A stretch of DNA of 64,000 nt, from contig JAEEVO010000002.1 in assembly GCA_016290905.1 (NCBI GenBank), positions 23,940 to 87,939 of the forward strand. The letters run 5' to 3'. Positions 31,555-40,885 of this stretch are shown in pieces (positions within the stretch are counted from its first letter, which is position 1; each line of letters opens with the position of its first letter). This stretch comes from Lachnospiraceae bacterium (GTDB taxonomy: Bacteria > Bacillota > Clostridia > Lachnospirales > Lachnospiraceae). Made by a program: the position numbers and the translations under genes. The notes beneath the pieces were generated by a model. It was not told the origin of the DNA. It ran no database searches and was given only the letters and a program-made list of their open reading frames with translations.

Positions 31555-33189
31555 ATGATTCAGGCATGTAATGTAACCTTAAGGCTCGGCAAAAGAGCAC
31601 TTTTTGAGGATGTAAACATCAAATTCACGGAAGGTAACTGCTACGGACTCATAGGTGCGAACGGAGCCGGAAAATCCACCTTCCTTAAGGTGCTTACCGG
31701 AGAAATCGAACCCACCAGGGGCGAGGTTGTCATGACTCCGGGACAGCGTTTATCTTTCTTAAAGCAGGATCACTTCCAGTATGACGCATACTCGGTTCTT
31801 GATACCGTTATCATGGGAAACCAGCGTCTCTACGACATTATGAAAGAAAAGGAAGCCATCTATGCCAAGGAAGACTTTACCGATGAGGACGGAATAAAGG
31901 CAAGTGAGCTTGAAGGCGAATTTGCATCCATGAACGGCTGGGAGGCCGAGTCCGATGCGGCTCAGCTTTTAAACGGTCTTGGCGTTGATACCGAGTATCA
32001 TTACAAGCAGATGAGCGAGCTTAACGGACCTTTGAAGGTCAAGGTTCTGCTTGCACAGGCACTTTTCGGAAATCCCGATATCCTGCTTCTCGACGAGCCT
32101 ACCAACCACCTTGATCTGGAGGCTATCAGGTGGCTTGACGAGTTCCTTATCAACTTTGACAATACCGTTATAGTCGTATCTCATGACCGTTATTTCTTAA
32201 ATAAGGTCTGCACACAGATAGCGGATATAGATTATCAGAAGATACAGCTCTATGCCGGAAACTATGATTTCTGGTACGAGTCCAGCCAGCTTATGATCAA
32301 GCAGATGAAGGAAGCAAACAAGAAGAAGGAAGAGAAGATAAAAGAACTTCAGGAGTTCATACAGCGTTTCTCGGCAAATGCTTCAAAATCAAAGCAGGCA
32401 ACATCAAGAAAGAGGGCACTGGAGAAGATCGAGCTTGACGACATCAAGCCTTCAAGCAGGAAATATCCTTATATCGATTTCAGGCCTAACCGTGAAATAG
32501 GAAACGAAGTGCTTACCGTCACCAATCTCTGCAAGACGATTGACGGCGTTAAGGTACTTGACAATATCTCCTTCGTTATGGGGCATGATGACAAGATCGC
32601 ATTTGTAGGCGCAAATACACTTGCTGCAACCACTCTGTTTAAAATCCTTATGGAAGAGATGGAGCCGGATTCCGGAAGCTTCAAGTGGGGTGTTACCACA
32701 CAGCGTTCCTATTTCCCCAAGGACAATACTCAGGAGTTTAAGGGAAGCGAGACTATAGTTGATCACCTTATGCCTTTTTCACCCGTTGACGATCAGCAGT
32801 ATGTAAGAGGCTTTCTCGGCAGGATGCTCTTTGCCGGTGAGGACGGAGTAAAGAAGGTTAACGTGCTTTCAGGTGGTGAAAGAGTAAGAGTCATGCTCTC
32901 AAAGATGATGATCCTCGGTTCAAATGTCCTTATCATGGATGAGCCTACGAACCACCTTGACATGGAATCCATTACGGCTCTTAACAACGGACTTATAAAG
33001 TTCCCGGGAGTCTGCCTGTTTACGGCTCTCGATCATCAGTTCATTCAGACAATTGCAAACCGTATCATGGAGATCACTCCTGACGGAAAGCTTATCGATA
33101 AGATCTCTACCTATGACGATTATCTGGAGAATGACGAAATGGCAAGACGCCGCCAGGTATTGAGCGTTAATAACGAGGACGAAGACTGA
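31555..33189 (+). CDS. ABC-F family ATPase, YbiT-like, with degenerate NBD2
   Basis: YGLIGANGAGKSTFLKVLTGE..LLDEPTNHLDLEAIRWLDEFL..VVSHDRYFLNKVC; NBD2 VGANTLAATTLFKIL, LSGGERVRVMLSKMMILGSNVLIMDEPTNHLD. Confidence 0.93.
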   Translation: MIQACNVTLRLGKRALFEDVNIKFTEGNCYGLIGANGAGKSTFLKVLTGEIEPTRGEVVMTPGQRLSFLKQDHFQYDAYSVLDTVIMGNQRLYDIMKEKEAIYAKEDFTDEDGIKASELEGEFASMNGWEAESDAAQLLNGLGVDTEYHYKQMSELNGPLKVKVLLAQALFGNPDILLLDEPTNHLDLEAIRWLDEFLINFDNTVIVVSHDRYFLNKVCTQIADIDYQKIQLYAGNYDFWYESSQLMIKQMKEANKKKEEKIKELQEFIQRFSANASKSKQATSRKRALEKIELDDIKPSSRKYPYIDFRPNREIGNEVLTVTNLCKTIDGVKVLDNISFVMGHDDKIAFVGANTLAATTLFKILMEEMEPDSGSFKWGVTTQRSYFPKDNTQEFKGSETIVDHLMPFSPVDDQQYVRGFLGRMLFAGEDGVKKVNVLSGGERVRVMLSKMMILGSNVLIMDEPTNHLDMESITALNNGLIKFPGVCLFTALDHQFIQTIANRIMEITPDGKLIDKISTYDDYLENDEMARRRQVLSVNNEDED

Positions 33190-33201
33190 TTAAGGTAGAA
33201 T

Positions 33202-35136
33202 ATGCAGAACAGGATCATACCCGGTGTTGATCGGGAAAACGGCAGTTTAAGAATAGCTGTTCCCAATATGGGACATGAGTGGTGCAATATCCTTCTTAGG
33301 GAAAAAGGAGGGGAGTGGACCACTTATAAGCTTGCTCCGAACGCGCTTTTCCCTTCAATATTCACCGGAGAGATCGCTACGGATGAAACTAAGGAATATG
33401 AATATATATTTGAGTGTGACAAGGGGTATTTCATTGACGAGCGATCGAAACGTGTCGTAAGTCCCGGAGAGTACGGAAAGCTTGTAAGGGATTTCAAAGA
33501 AAAGGATTTAAAGAAGAGAAATATTTTTTCGGATACCCTGGGTAAGGTCTCAGCAGTCGAAAAAAGTGATTTTGACTGGAAGAACGACCGCAGGCCCTGC
33601 ATCCCCGTATCGGATATGATCGCCTACAAGCTTCATGTCAGAGGCTTTACAATACATGAGTCTTCAAATGTAAAGCATCCGGGAACCTTTAAGGGTATCT
33701 GTGAAAAGCTTAACTATATAAAGAGTCTCGGTATTACGACTCTGATCCTTCAGCCCTGTTATGAATTTAACGAGATGATGGATTATCATATGAATGTCGG
33801 AGCCGGGACGGCCGGTGATGTACAGCGTTCGAGAGTATTTGCGCTGCCTGTTGATACTGTACCGGATTCAAGGCTTAATTTCTGGGGGTACGGTGCTCAG
33901 GGAATGTATTTCGCACCCAAGTCCGGATATGCCTCAGAGCCCGAAAATGTCTGCACAGAGTTTAAGACAATGGTACGTCTCCTTCACAGTACGGGCATAG
34001 AAGTAATAATGGAAATGGATTACACGAACGGGCTGACGGAGAGCTTTATCCTGGACAACTTAAGATTCTGGGTAATGGAATACCATGTGGACGGTTTCAA
34101 GCTCGACGTGGACAGGGTTCCGGTAAAGCTTATCGCTTCCGATGCTTATCTTTGCAACATAAAGCTCATCGGCAGGGAGTTTAACGGGGACGATCTCGGA
34201 AGAAGCGATCTGAGGAACAGGATAATAGTATCAAACGACGGCTTCCAGGATACGATGAGACGTTTCTTAAAGGGCGATGAAGGACAGCTTCATGCCGTTT
34301 CGGAGATTATAAAGGATAACGGAAGACGTTTCGGAAGGCTTAATTATATTGTTGATCATAACGGATTTACGCTTAACGACGTATTCAGCTATGATGAGAG
34401 GCACAACGAGGCCAACGGCGAGCATAACCACGACGGGCGCGAGGCCAATTACAGCTGGAATTGCGGCATTGAGGGAAATACGAAGAAGCGCAAGGTTCTT
34501 GACCTAAGAAACCGGATGATAAAGAATGCCCTGACTCTGCTTTTCTTAAGCCAGGGTGCGCCGATGCTCTTTGCGGGAGATGAGTTCGGAAATACACATC
34601 AGGGAAACAACAACCCGTATTGCTGTGACAACGAACAGGGCTGGGTTGTCTGGACAAAATCAAAGAGAGCTTCAGAATTAAGGGAATTTACAAAGAGCCT
34701 TATAGCTTTAAGAAAAATGCATAAGGTATTCAGAAACCCAAAATTCCTGTCGGGAAACGATTTTTCATATACCGGGCTGCCGGATATATCCTTCCACGGG
34801 ACAAAGGCCTGGTATCCTGACTTCAGCTATTATGCAAGGACCTTCGGCGTGTTGCTTAACGGAGCTTATGCAGATGATTCGGACAGCTTCCTGCTTCTTG
34901 TGAATACTCACTGGGAGGCACATGAGTTCCTGCTTCCGACCATGACCGACGGTTCATGGGAATTTGTTTTCTCAACCCACGGCATGATAAAGAGCACTCT
35001 TAAGAGCTCGCGCGAACAGAAGGAGCTTATACCTCCGAGGACTATTTGTCTGTACGTTTATAAGGAAAGCAGGGACAAGAAGAAAGCTCCCGAGGAGATT
35101 GAAGAGAAGGCACATATAGCCGTGGAGAAGGAATAA
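33202..35136 (+). CDS. Isoamylase/glycogen-debranching-like GH13 protein, probably catalytically inactive
   Basis: CBM48-like N-terminus; SLGITTLILQPCYEFNE..YHVDGFKLDVDRV..HNGFTLNDVFSYDERHNEANGEHNHDG..LFLSQGAPMLFAGDEFGNTHQGNNNPYCCDNE. Confidence 0.85.
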   Translation: MQNRIIPGVDRENGSLRIAVPNMGHEWCNILLREKGGEWTTYKLAPNALFPSIFTGEIATDETKEYEYIFECDKGYFIDERSKRVVSPGEYGKLVRDFKEKDLKKRNIFSDTLGKVSAVEKSDFDWKNDRRPCIPVSDMIAYKLHVRGFTIHESSNVKHPGTFKGICEKLNYIKSLGITTLILQPCYEFNEMMDYHMNVGAGTAGDVQRSRVFALPVDTVPDSRLNFWGYGAQGMYFAPKSGYASEPENVCTEFKTMVRLLHSTGIEVIMEMDYTNGLTESFILDNLRFWVMEYHVDGFKLDVDRVPVKLIASDAYLCNIKLIGREFNGDDLGRSDLRNRIIVSNDGFQDTMRRFLKGDEGQLHAVSEIIKDNGRRFGRLNYIVDHNGFTLNDVFSYDERHNEANGEHNHDGREANYSWNCGIEGNTKKRKVLDLRNRMIKNALTLLFLSQGAPMLFAGDEFGNTHQGNNNPYCCDNEQGWVVWTKSKRASELREFTKSLIALRKMHKVFRNPKFLSGNDFSYTGLPDISFHGTKAWYPDFSYYARTFGVLLNGAYADDSDSFLLLVNTHWEAHEFLLPTMTDGSWEFVFSTHGMIKSTLKSSREQKELIPPRTICLYVYKESRDKKKAPEEIEEKAHIAVEKE

Positions 35137-35140
35137 GGAT

Positions 35141-35923
35141 ATGGCAGACTCTGTAAAGAAACCGGCAGAGTCCGGAAATGCTAAAAAAGGCGGCGGTATT
35201 TCCGGTTTGAGTTCGGGTGCGTTGAAGATTATAGCATGTGTCTGCATGCTTATAGACCATATAACCCTGTGCTTTATCCCCGAACCCGACCGTTTAAAGG
35301 TGCTGCTTGATACGGAAGAGATCATATGGTATATCGGCAGGGGGATAGGCCGCTCGGCACTGATCATATTCTGTTTCCTCCTTGTGGAGGGCTTTTTCCT
35401 TACGGGAGATTATAAGAAATATCTCATCAGGATGCTGGTTGCGGCGGTTGTTTCGGAAGCCGCATTCGATCTGATGTTTAAAAGGCTTAACTCGGAATCG
35501 TTCCTTACAACTCAGAATGTGCTGTTCTCATTTGCACTTGGCCTGATGATCATGTATGTCCTTGAGTTTTTAAAGGATGCGTACTTTTATAAATCGGTAG
35601 TCAAATACAGTATCTTTGCGGGTCTTACCTGCACCTTCGGCTTTGCCGCCGCGGCACTGCTAAGGCTTGATTATGGGATGCCGGGAATCGGGCTTATACT
35701 TGTTTTCTACTATTTCCGTTTCAGGGGATGGAGACTGGTGCTTGCCGTTGTTGTATGGTCGATCGTATGCATATTCATGAACCATCAGCTTGAATGGGCC
35801 GGACTGATAGCGCTGATACCGATCATGAAATTTTATAACGGGACTGAGGGTAAGCTTCCGAAATGGTTTTTCTATGTTTTTTATCCCGCGCACATGTTGG
35901 TGCTGGGAATTATGAGACCATAA
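35141..35923 (+). CDS. TraX family protein
   Basis: SSGALKIIACVCMLIDHITLCFIPE..YIGRGIGRSALIIFCFLLVEGFFLTGDYKKYLIRMLVAAVVSEAAFDLMF..HPAHMLVLG-like C-terminus (YPAHMLVLGIMRP). Confidence 0.88.
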   Translation: MADSVKKPAESGNAKKGGGISGLSSGALKIIACVCMLIDHITLCFIPEPDRLKVLLDTEEIIWYIGRGIGRSALIIFCFLLVEGFFLTGDYKKYLIRMLVAAVVSEAAFDLMFKRLNSESFLTTQNVLFSFALGLMIMYVLEFLKDAYFYKSVVKYSIFAGLTCTFGFAAAALLRLDYGMPGIGLILVFYYFRFRGWRLVLAVVVWSIVCIFMNHQLEWAGLIALIPIMKFYNGTEGKLPKWFFYVFYPAHMLVLGIMRP

Positions 35924-35929
35924 CCGTTA

Positions 35930-35956
35930 TTAGCACTCAATAAAATTGAGTGCTAA
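35930..35956 (+). promoter_or_regulatory. CIRCE operator (HrcA site) upstream of htpG
   Basis: TTAGCACTC-AATAAAATT-GAGTGCTAA, exact match to CIRCE TTAGCACTC-N9-GAGTGCTAA. Confidence 0.97.
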
Positions 35957-35963
35957 TTTTTGC

Positions 35964-35992
35964 TTGACTTTTTTGAATGATAGTATTATTAT
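35964..35992 (+). promoter_or_regulatory. htpG sigma-A-type promoter
   Basis: TTGACT (35964-35969), 17 bp, TATTAT (35987-35992). Confidence 0.75.
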
Positions 35993-36048
35993 AGTAGCAA
36001 TGAGAAATGAAAGGTAGATGCCAAAGGGCATCAAAGGGTAATTTTAAA

Positions 36049-38139
36049 ATGAGTACAGAGAAAGGTAACTTATCAATTAATTCGGAAAATATATTCCCGA
36101 TAATCAAGAAATGGCTGTATTCCGACCATGACATTTTCTACAGAGAGCTTATTTCCAACGGCTCGGATGCTATCACAAAGCTTAAGAAGCTCTCCATGAT
36201 AGGTGAGTTTGAGGAGCCCGAAGGAAACGAGTATAAGATCGAGGTAAGGGTAAACCAGGAAGAGAAGACCATTAAGGTTATCGATAACGGTATCGGTATG
36301 ACAGCAGACGAAGTCAAGGAATACATCAATCAGATCGCGTTCTCCGGCGCTGCCGATTTCCTTGAGAAATATAAGGATAAGGCAAACGAGGATCAGATCA
36401 TCGGTCATTTCGGACTCGGTTTCTATTCGGCATTCATGGTAGCTCACAAGGTTACTATCGATACGCTTTCATATAAGAAAGACGCAAAGCCCGTTCACTG
36501 GGTATCCGAGGAGGGCATGGAGTTTGAGATGTCCGAGGGTACAAGAAGTGAGCGCGGTACCGAGATCACCCTTTACTTAAATGAGGACAGCTATGAGTTC
36601 TCCAATGAGTACAGAGCTAAAGAAGTACTTGACAAGTACTGCTCTTTCATGCCTGTTCCGATCTATTTCGTAAATGAGAACGCAAAGCCCGAAGAGAAGA
36701 AGGAAGAGGACAAGAAGGACGAGACCAAGGAAGGCGAGGCAGAGGAGAAGAAGGGACCTAAGCCCATCAACGAGACTGCGCCTTTATGGACAAAGCATCC
36801 CAATGACTGTACAGAGGAAGAGTATAAGACCTTCTACCGCAGCGTATTCCATGATTACAAGGAGCCTCTGTTCTGGATACATCTGAATATGGATTATCCT
36901 TTCAACTTAAAAGGAATCCTCTATTTCCCGAAGCTGAATCTCGAATATGATAAGCTTGAGGGAGTTATAAAGCTTTACAGCAATCAGGTATTTATAGCTG
37001 ACAACATCAAAGAAGTCATTCCTGAGTTCCTGATGCTGTTAAAGGGCGTTATCGACTGCCCCGACCTTCCGCTTAATGTTTCAAGGTCGGCGCTGCAGAA
37101 TGACGGCTTTGTAAAGAAGATTTCCGATTACATTACAAAGAAGGTAGCTGACAAGCTTACCGGCATGTTCAATGTTGACCGTGAGAATTACGAGAAGTAC
37201 TGGGATGATATCTCACCCTTCATCAAGTACGGCTGCCTGAAGGATAACAAGTTCAAGGACAAGGTAAAGGATACGATGCTGTTCAAGGATCTGAACGGAA
37301 AGTACCTCACCTTACAGGAATACCTTGACGCAGCCTATAAGAAGGACGATGAGGAAAAGAAGGACGGCGAGGCTGAAAGCAGCGAGTATTATGATAAGGC
37401 CGAAGAAAAAGCCGATGAAAATAAGGAAGAAAGCAAGGATGCACCTGAAAAGGTATCCGGCGAAGTAGTCGGTGAAGACGGCGAAACCGCAGAAGAAACA
37501 GAAGAGAAAGAGCCTGAGAAGCAGAAGGTTTATTATGTAACCGACGAGAAACAGCAGAGCCAGTACATAAAGATGTTTAAGGATGAGGGCATGAACGCAG
37601 TACTTCTCACACATAACATCGACAATCCTTTCATATCACAGCTCGAAGCAGACAATGATAAGATAGCATTCTTAAGAGTTGACGCTGACCTTACCGATTC
37701 CTTAAAGGCAGATGTCGACAAGAAGGAGCAGAAGACCATAGATAAGGAGCAGAAGGCTCTTGAAAAACTCTTCAGGGATGTGCTTAAGAACGATAAGCTT
37801 GAAGTAAAGGTACAGAAGCTCAAGAACGAGAAGGTTTCATCCGTTATCACTCTTTCGGAGGAGAACCGCCGTATGAACGATATGATGAAGATGTACGGCA
37901 TGGGCGGCATGGATACGGATATCTACGGCGGACAGGTAACGCTTACGCTTAATTCCGAGAACGAGCTTGTTAAGTATATTTACGATAACAAGAAGGGTAA
38001 GAATACAGAGCTTATAGTACATCAGCTTTACGACCTTGCGATGCTGAGCCATAAGCCGCTTGCTCCCGAAGCAATGACGGAGTTCATAGAGAGAAGCAAC
38101 GAGATCATGAAGATACTCACTGTTGCTAATGAAGAATGA
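36049..38139 (+). CDS. htpG: Hsp90-family chaperone HtpG with two charged insertions
   Basis: ELISNGSDAITKLKKLS..VIDNGIGMTADEV..IGHFGLGFYSAFMVAHKVTI; start at ATG 36049, in frame in ORF 36007..38139. Confidence 0.95.
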   Translation: MSTEKGNLSINSENIFPIIKKWLYSDHDIFYRELISNGSDAITKLKKLSMIGEFEEPEGNEYKIEVRVNQEEKTIKVIDNGIGMTADEVKEYINQIAFSGAADFLEKYKDKANEDQIIGHFGLGFYSAFMVAHKVTIDTLSYKKDAKPVHWVSEEGMEFEMSEGTRSERGTEITLYLNEDSYEFSNEYRAKEVLDKYCSFMPVPIYFVNENAKPEEKKEEDKKDETKEGEAEEKKGPKPINETAPLWTKHPNDCTEEEYKTFYRSVFHDYKEPLFWIHLNMDYPFNLKGILYFPKLNLEYDKLEGVIKLYSNQVFIADNIKEVIPEFLMLLKGVIDCPDLPLNVSRSALQNDGFVKKISDYITKKVADKLTGMFNVDRENYEKYWDDISPFIKYGCLKDNKFKDKVKDTMLFKDLNGKYLTLQEYLDAAYKKDDEEKKDGEAESSEYYDKAEEKADENKEESKDAPEKVSGEVVGEDGETAEETEEKEPEKQKVYYVTDEKQQSQYIKMFKDEGMNAVLLTHNIDNPFISQLEADNDKIAFLRVDADLTDSLKADVDKKEQKTIDKEQKALEKLFRDVLKNDKLEVKVQKLKNEKVSSVITLSEENRRMNDMMKMYGMGGMDTDIYGGQVTLTLNSENELVKYIYDNKKGKNTELIVHQLYDLAMLSHKPLAPEAMTEFIERSNEIMKILTVANEE

Positions 38140-38185
38140 ACTTACGAAAACCGAATCCGTAATCGGTAATACAGTATCGTTTAGC

Positions 38186-38213
38186 TGTCATCCTGAGCGT
38201 CAGCGAAGGATCT
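38186..38213 (+). repeat. TGTCATCCTGAGCG(T)AGCGAAGGATCT repeat, half element
   Basis: tgtcatcctgagcgtcagcgaaggatct; other copies at 43585 and 50778. Confidence 0.85.
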
Positions 38214-38248
38214 GCTAACTTGATAAGATTCGCAACACAGGGGAATGT

Positions 38249-39481
38249 ATGAACAGCAGAGAAGAACTATTAATGCAGATATGGCGTGATTACTATGACG
38301 AGATCCTGGATGTCAGCCTGGACCGTGGGACTTTTGAGAGTCTGATCGATCCGGACACTACCAACGCCAGAAAAGGGTTTATTGAAATTGAGATATTGCT
38401 TACCGCACAAAAGATGGTGCATCCTGATGACAGGACCGTATTTACTCAGTTTTTCGATAAAAATGTAATCCTTGAGGGGATGAAGAACGGAACGTTTGTC
38501 AGAAAGCTGAATTTCAGGATGCATCGCGGTGACGGAAAATATTTCTGGGTAAAAGTAAAGGGCATTATGCCGTCTAAGGGAAATGAGGAAGAAAAGAAGT
38601 ATTTTGTCTGCTTCAGGATCCTGGACAATGCTTCAGATGAGGATATGAGCTACCGAAAGCTTCTCAGCGTTTCTCTTATGCATGAAAAGGAGATCTCCAG
38701 TCAGCTTAAGGGCATCTTTGAGAAATTCGCTTCGGAGATGAAAAGCCCGTTAAACGATATCGTTGGTTTGGCAGACATAGCGCAGAGCACCGTTTCCGAC
38801 ACGGAGAAAACAAAGGAAAGGCTTAAGCTTATCAATGAGAAGATAACTCAGATAAACGATTTCATGGAGGAGATGCTTGCGGTTAGCCGCGCGAAGAATG
38901 AAGAGATTGCGCTGAGGGATGACGAGAGCTTCTGTGAGCTTGTTGCCAAGACCGGGAAAAACATGGTTTTAAGGGATGAGGCCGAAGAGAAAAAAGAGGC
39001 GGAAACCGAGGAGGAAAAGATTGGTGAGGCCGAGAAGACCCTGCAGAAAATAGGTGTGGGAGCCACACCCACTACGGCGGATCCCGAAGACTTTGACTTT
39101 ACCGGTAAAAACCTGCTTGTTGTTCCGGACAGTGAACTGGGCGGAGAGATAATACTCGAAATGCTTACCAAGAGAGGTGCCGTCGTAACCATGATCATGA
39201 GCGGTAAGGATGCGGTTAAAGATTTCATAGTCAGACCGGTAAATACCTATGATATGGTTCTGGTGGATATAGGAGTTCAGGATATTGACGGGTATTCCGT
39301 AGCACATTGCATAAGGCTTTCCTGTAAAGAAGATGCGGGAACGGTTCCGATATTTGCTCTGTCCACAAAGGGAGTGGCAGAGTCCATAGTAAATACCAGG
39401 GAGAACGGCGTGAACATGATATTCTCAAAACCCGTTGATTACGGTATGCTGTTCTTAAAGATGCATGAAGCGATGGCCTGA
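38249..39481 (+). CDS. PAS - degenerate HisKA-like - receiver domain protein without HATPase domain
   Basis: PAS-like MVHPDDRTVF..FFDKN..FRMHRGDGKYFWVKVKGIM; FEKFASEMKSPLNDIVGLADIA; REC-like LLVVPDSELGG..YDMVLVDIGVQDIDGYSVAHCIR..IFSKPVDYGML. Confidence 0.75.
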   Translation: MNSREELLMQIWRDYYDEILDVSLDRGTFESLIDPDTTNARKGFIEIEILLTAQKMVHPDDRTVFTQFFDKNVILEGMKNGTFVRKLNFRMHRGDGKYFWVKVKGIMPSKGNEEEKKYFVCFRILDNASDEDMSYRKLLSVSLMHEKEISSQLKGIFEKFASEMKSPLNDIVGLADIAQSTVSDTEKTKERLKLINEKITQINDFMEEMLAVSRAKNEEIALRDDESFCELVAKTGKNMVLRDEAEEKKEAETEEEKIGEAEKTLQKIGVGATPTTADPEDFDFTGKNLLVVPDSELGGEIILEMLTKRGAVVTMIMSGKDAVKDFIVRPVNTYDMVLVDIGVQDIDGYSVAHCIRLSCKEDAGTVPIFALSTKGVAESIVNTRENGVNMIFSKPVDYGMLFLKMHEAMA

Positions 39482-39489
39482 GAAAAGTG

Positions 39490-39677
39490 AATAAAACTAT
39501 TCACAGCTGACCCAAATCACTCATAAACCTTGCGGCTGCGCCACAAGACGCCGCTATGCGGCTTATGTTTACTCGTGATTTTTGTCCGGCTTTCACCGTC
39601 AAATCAGCAAAAATGCCTTCATATAAGCAAGCTTATAGAAGGCATATGTTGCAGCTTTGACTGCGAATAGTTTTATT
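39490..39677 (-). repeat. Diverged family B element bounded by 13-bp terminal inverted repeats, adjacent to tRNA-Thr
   Basis: AATAAAACTATTC (39490-39502) / GAATAGTTTTATT (39665-39677); minus strand carries cgagtaaacataagCCGCataGCGGcgtCTTGTGGCgcaGCCGCAAGgtttatgagtga. Confidence 0.75.
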
Positions 39678-39682
39678 AAACA

Positions 39683-39755
<73 letters not shown>

Positions 39756-39877
39756 TAATTGCGTACTTATTAAATATACAGATTTATACCGGAAATGTCA
39801 ACAACTTTTTTTAAAAACGCAATATTTATGCTCATTAACGCATATCTATATGTTATGGAACGGAAGGAAATTCAGAA

Positions 39878-40651
39878 GTGAAGATTTCATTGGAAAACGA
39901 CAATAAGTTTATTGAAGAAAGTGACAAGGAGAATGCCAAAAAGACCGCGCTTGACGAAAATGCCGATATTTACAGGACAAGAGAACAGAAATCGGCGTCG
40001 GATACCTTTAAGGATCTGAAGGGAAAAGCCAAGGTCAGGTATTTCGTGGATTATTATCTTGGAAAGGTTCTTTTGGGACTTGCCATAGCAGGACTGCTCG
40101 GAGGACTGGTATATACCACCCTGAAGCCGAGAAAAGAAACGGTTTTCTACACAGCAGTAGTTGTGTCGCCTTTCTATCCCGAGGCCATGGATAAGTTTAC
40201 GGAAGATATAGAGAAAATAGTCATGACCGATCCTGAAAAAGAACAGATAATTGTAGACAATAATTACAGCTCTCTTATCGCCGACTATAATTCAAGTCTT
40301 TCATATACCATGCATATGTCTGCAGGTGAGATTGACATGGTTATCCTCACCAAGGAAGAGTTGAAGTATCAGGTAAACAATAAGGCTGTCATTCCGGTAG
40401 AAAAAGCGATTTCCAAGGAAGTCTATGACAAATTACCGGATTCCGTAAAACATAAGGTCCTTCCCACATATCTTCTCGATAATGGGGACATGCAGGAGGG
40501 TGAGGAAGCGGTTTACGGTCTTAACATTGAGAAATATCTTGAGAAAGTAAACGGTATAGAGACATCCAACAGATATGTCGTTGCATTTACCGATATTTCC
40601 AAGCATAAGGATAAATTTGATTCCATAGTAAAGTATTTATTCGATCTGTAA
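39878..40651 (+). CDS. Hypothetical single-TM protein
   Basis: ORF with TM segment VLLGLAIAGLLGGLVYTTL; no family recognised. Confidence 0.75.
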   Translation: MKISLENDNKFIEESDKENAKKTALDENADIYRTREQKSASDTFKDLKGKAKVRYFVDYYLGKVLLGLAIAGLLGGLVYTTLKPRKETVFYTAVVVSPFYPEAMDKFTEDIEKIVMTDPEKEQIIVDNNYSSLIADYNSSLSYTMHMSAGEIDMVILTKEELKYQVNNKAVIPVEKAISKEVYDKLPDSVKHKVLPTYLLDNGDMQEGEEAVYGLNIEKYLEKVNGIETSNRYVVAFTDISKHKDKFDSIVKYLFDL

Positions 40652-40885
40652 TCATATCTGCAAGTAAATCTTTAATGGTATAGGGACCGTTCCTATTAAT
40701 AGTATGGGAACGGTTTCACCGTTATTAAGTATGACATTTAAATAAACAATACAGGATGAAAGAGCCAAATATTTCTCGGAAAATCGAGATATCCCTAAAA
40801 AATTCAAATAGTTACAAAATATGACAATGATATGACATAGATTTTGTATAAAATACACAAAAATAAAAAATATATAAAATAGTTC

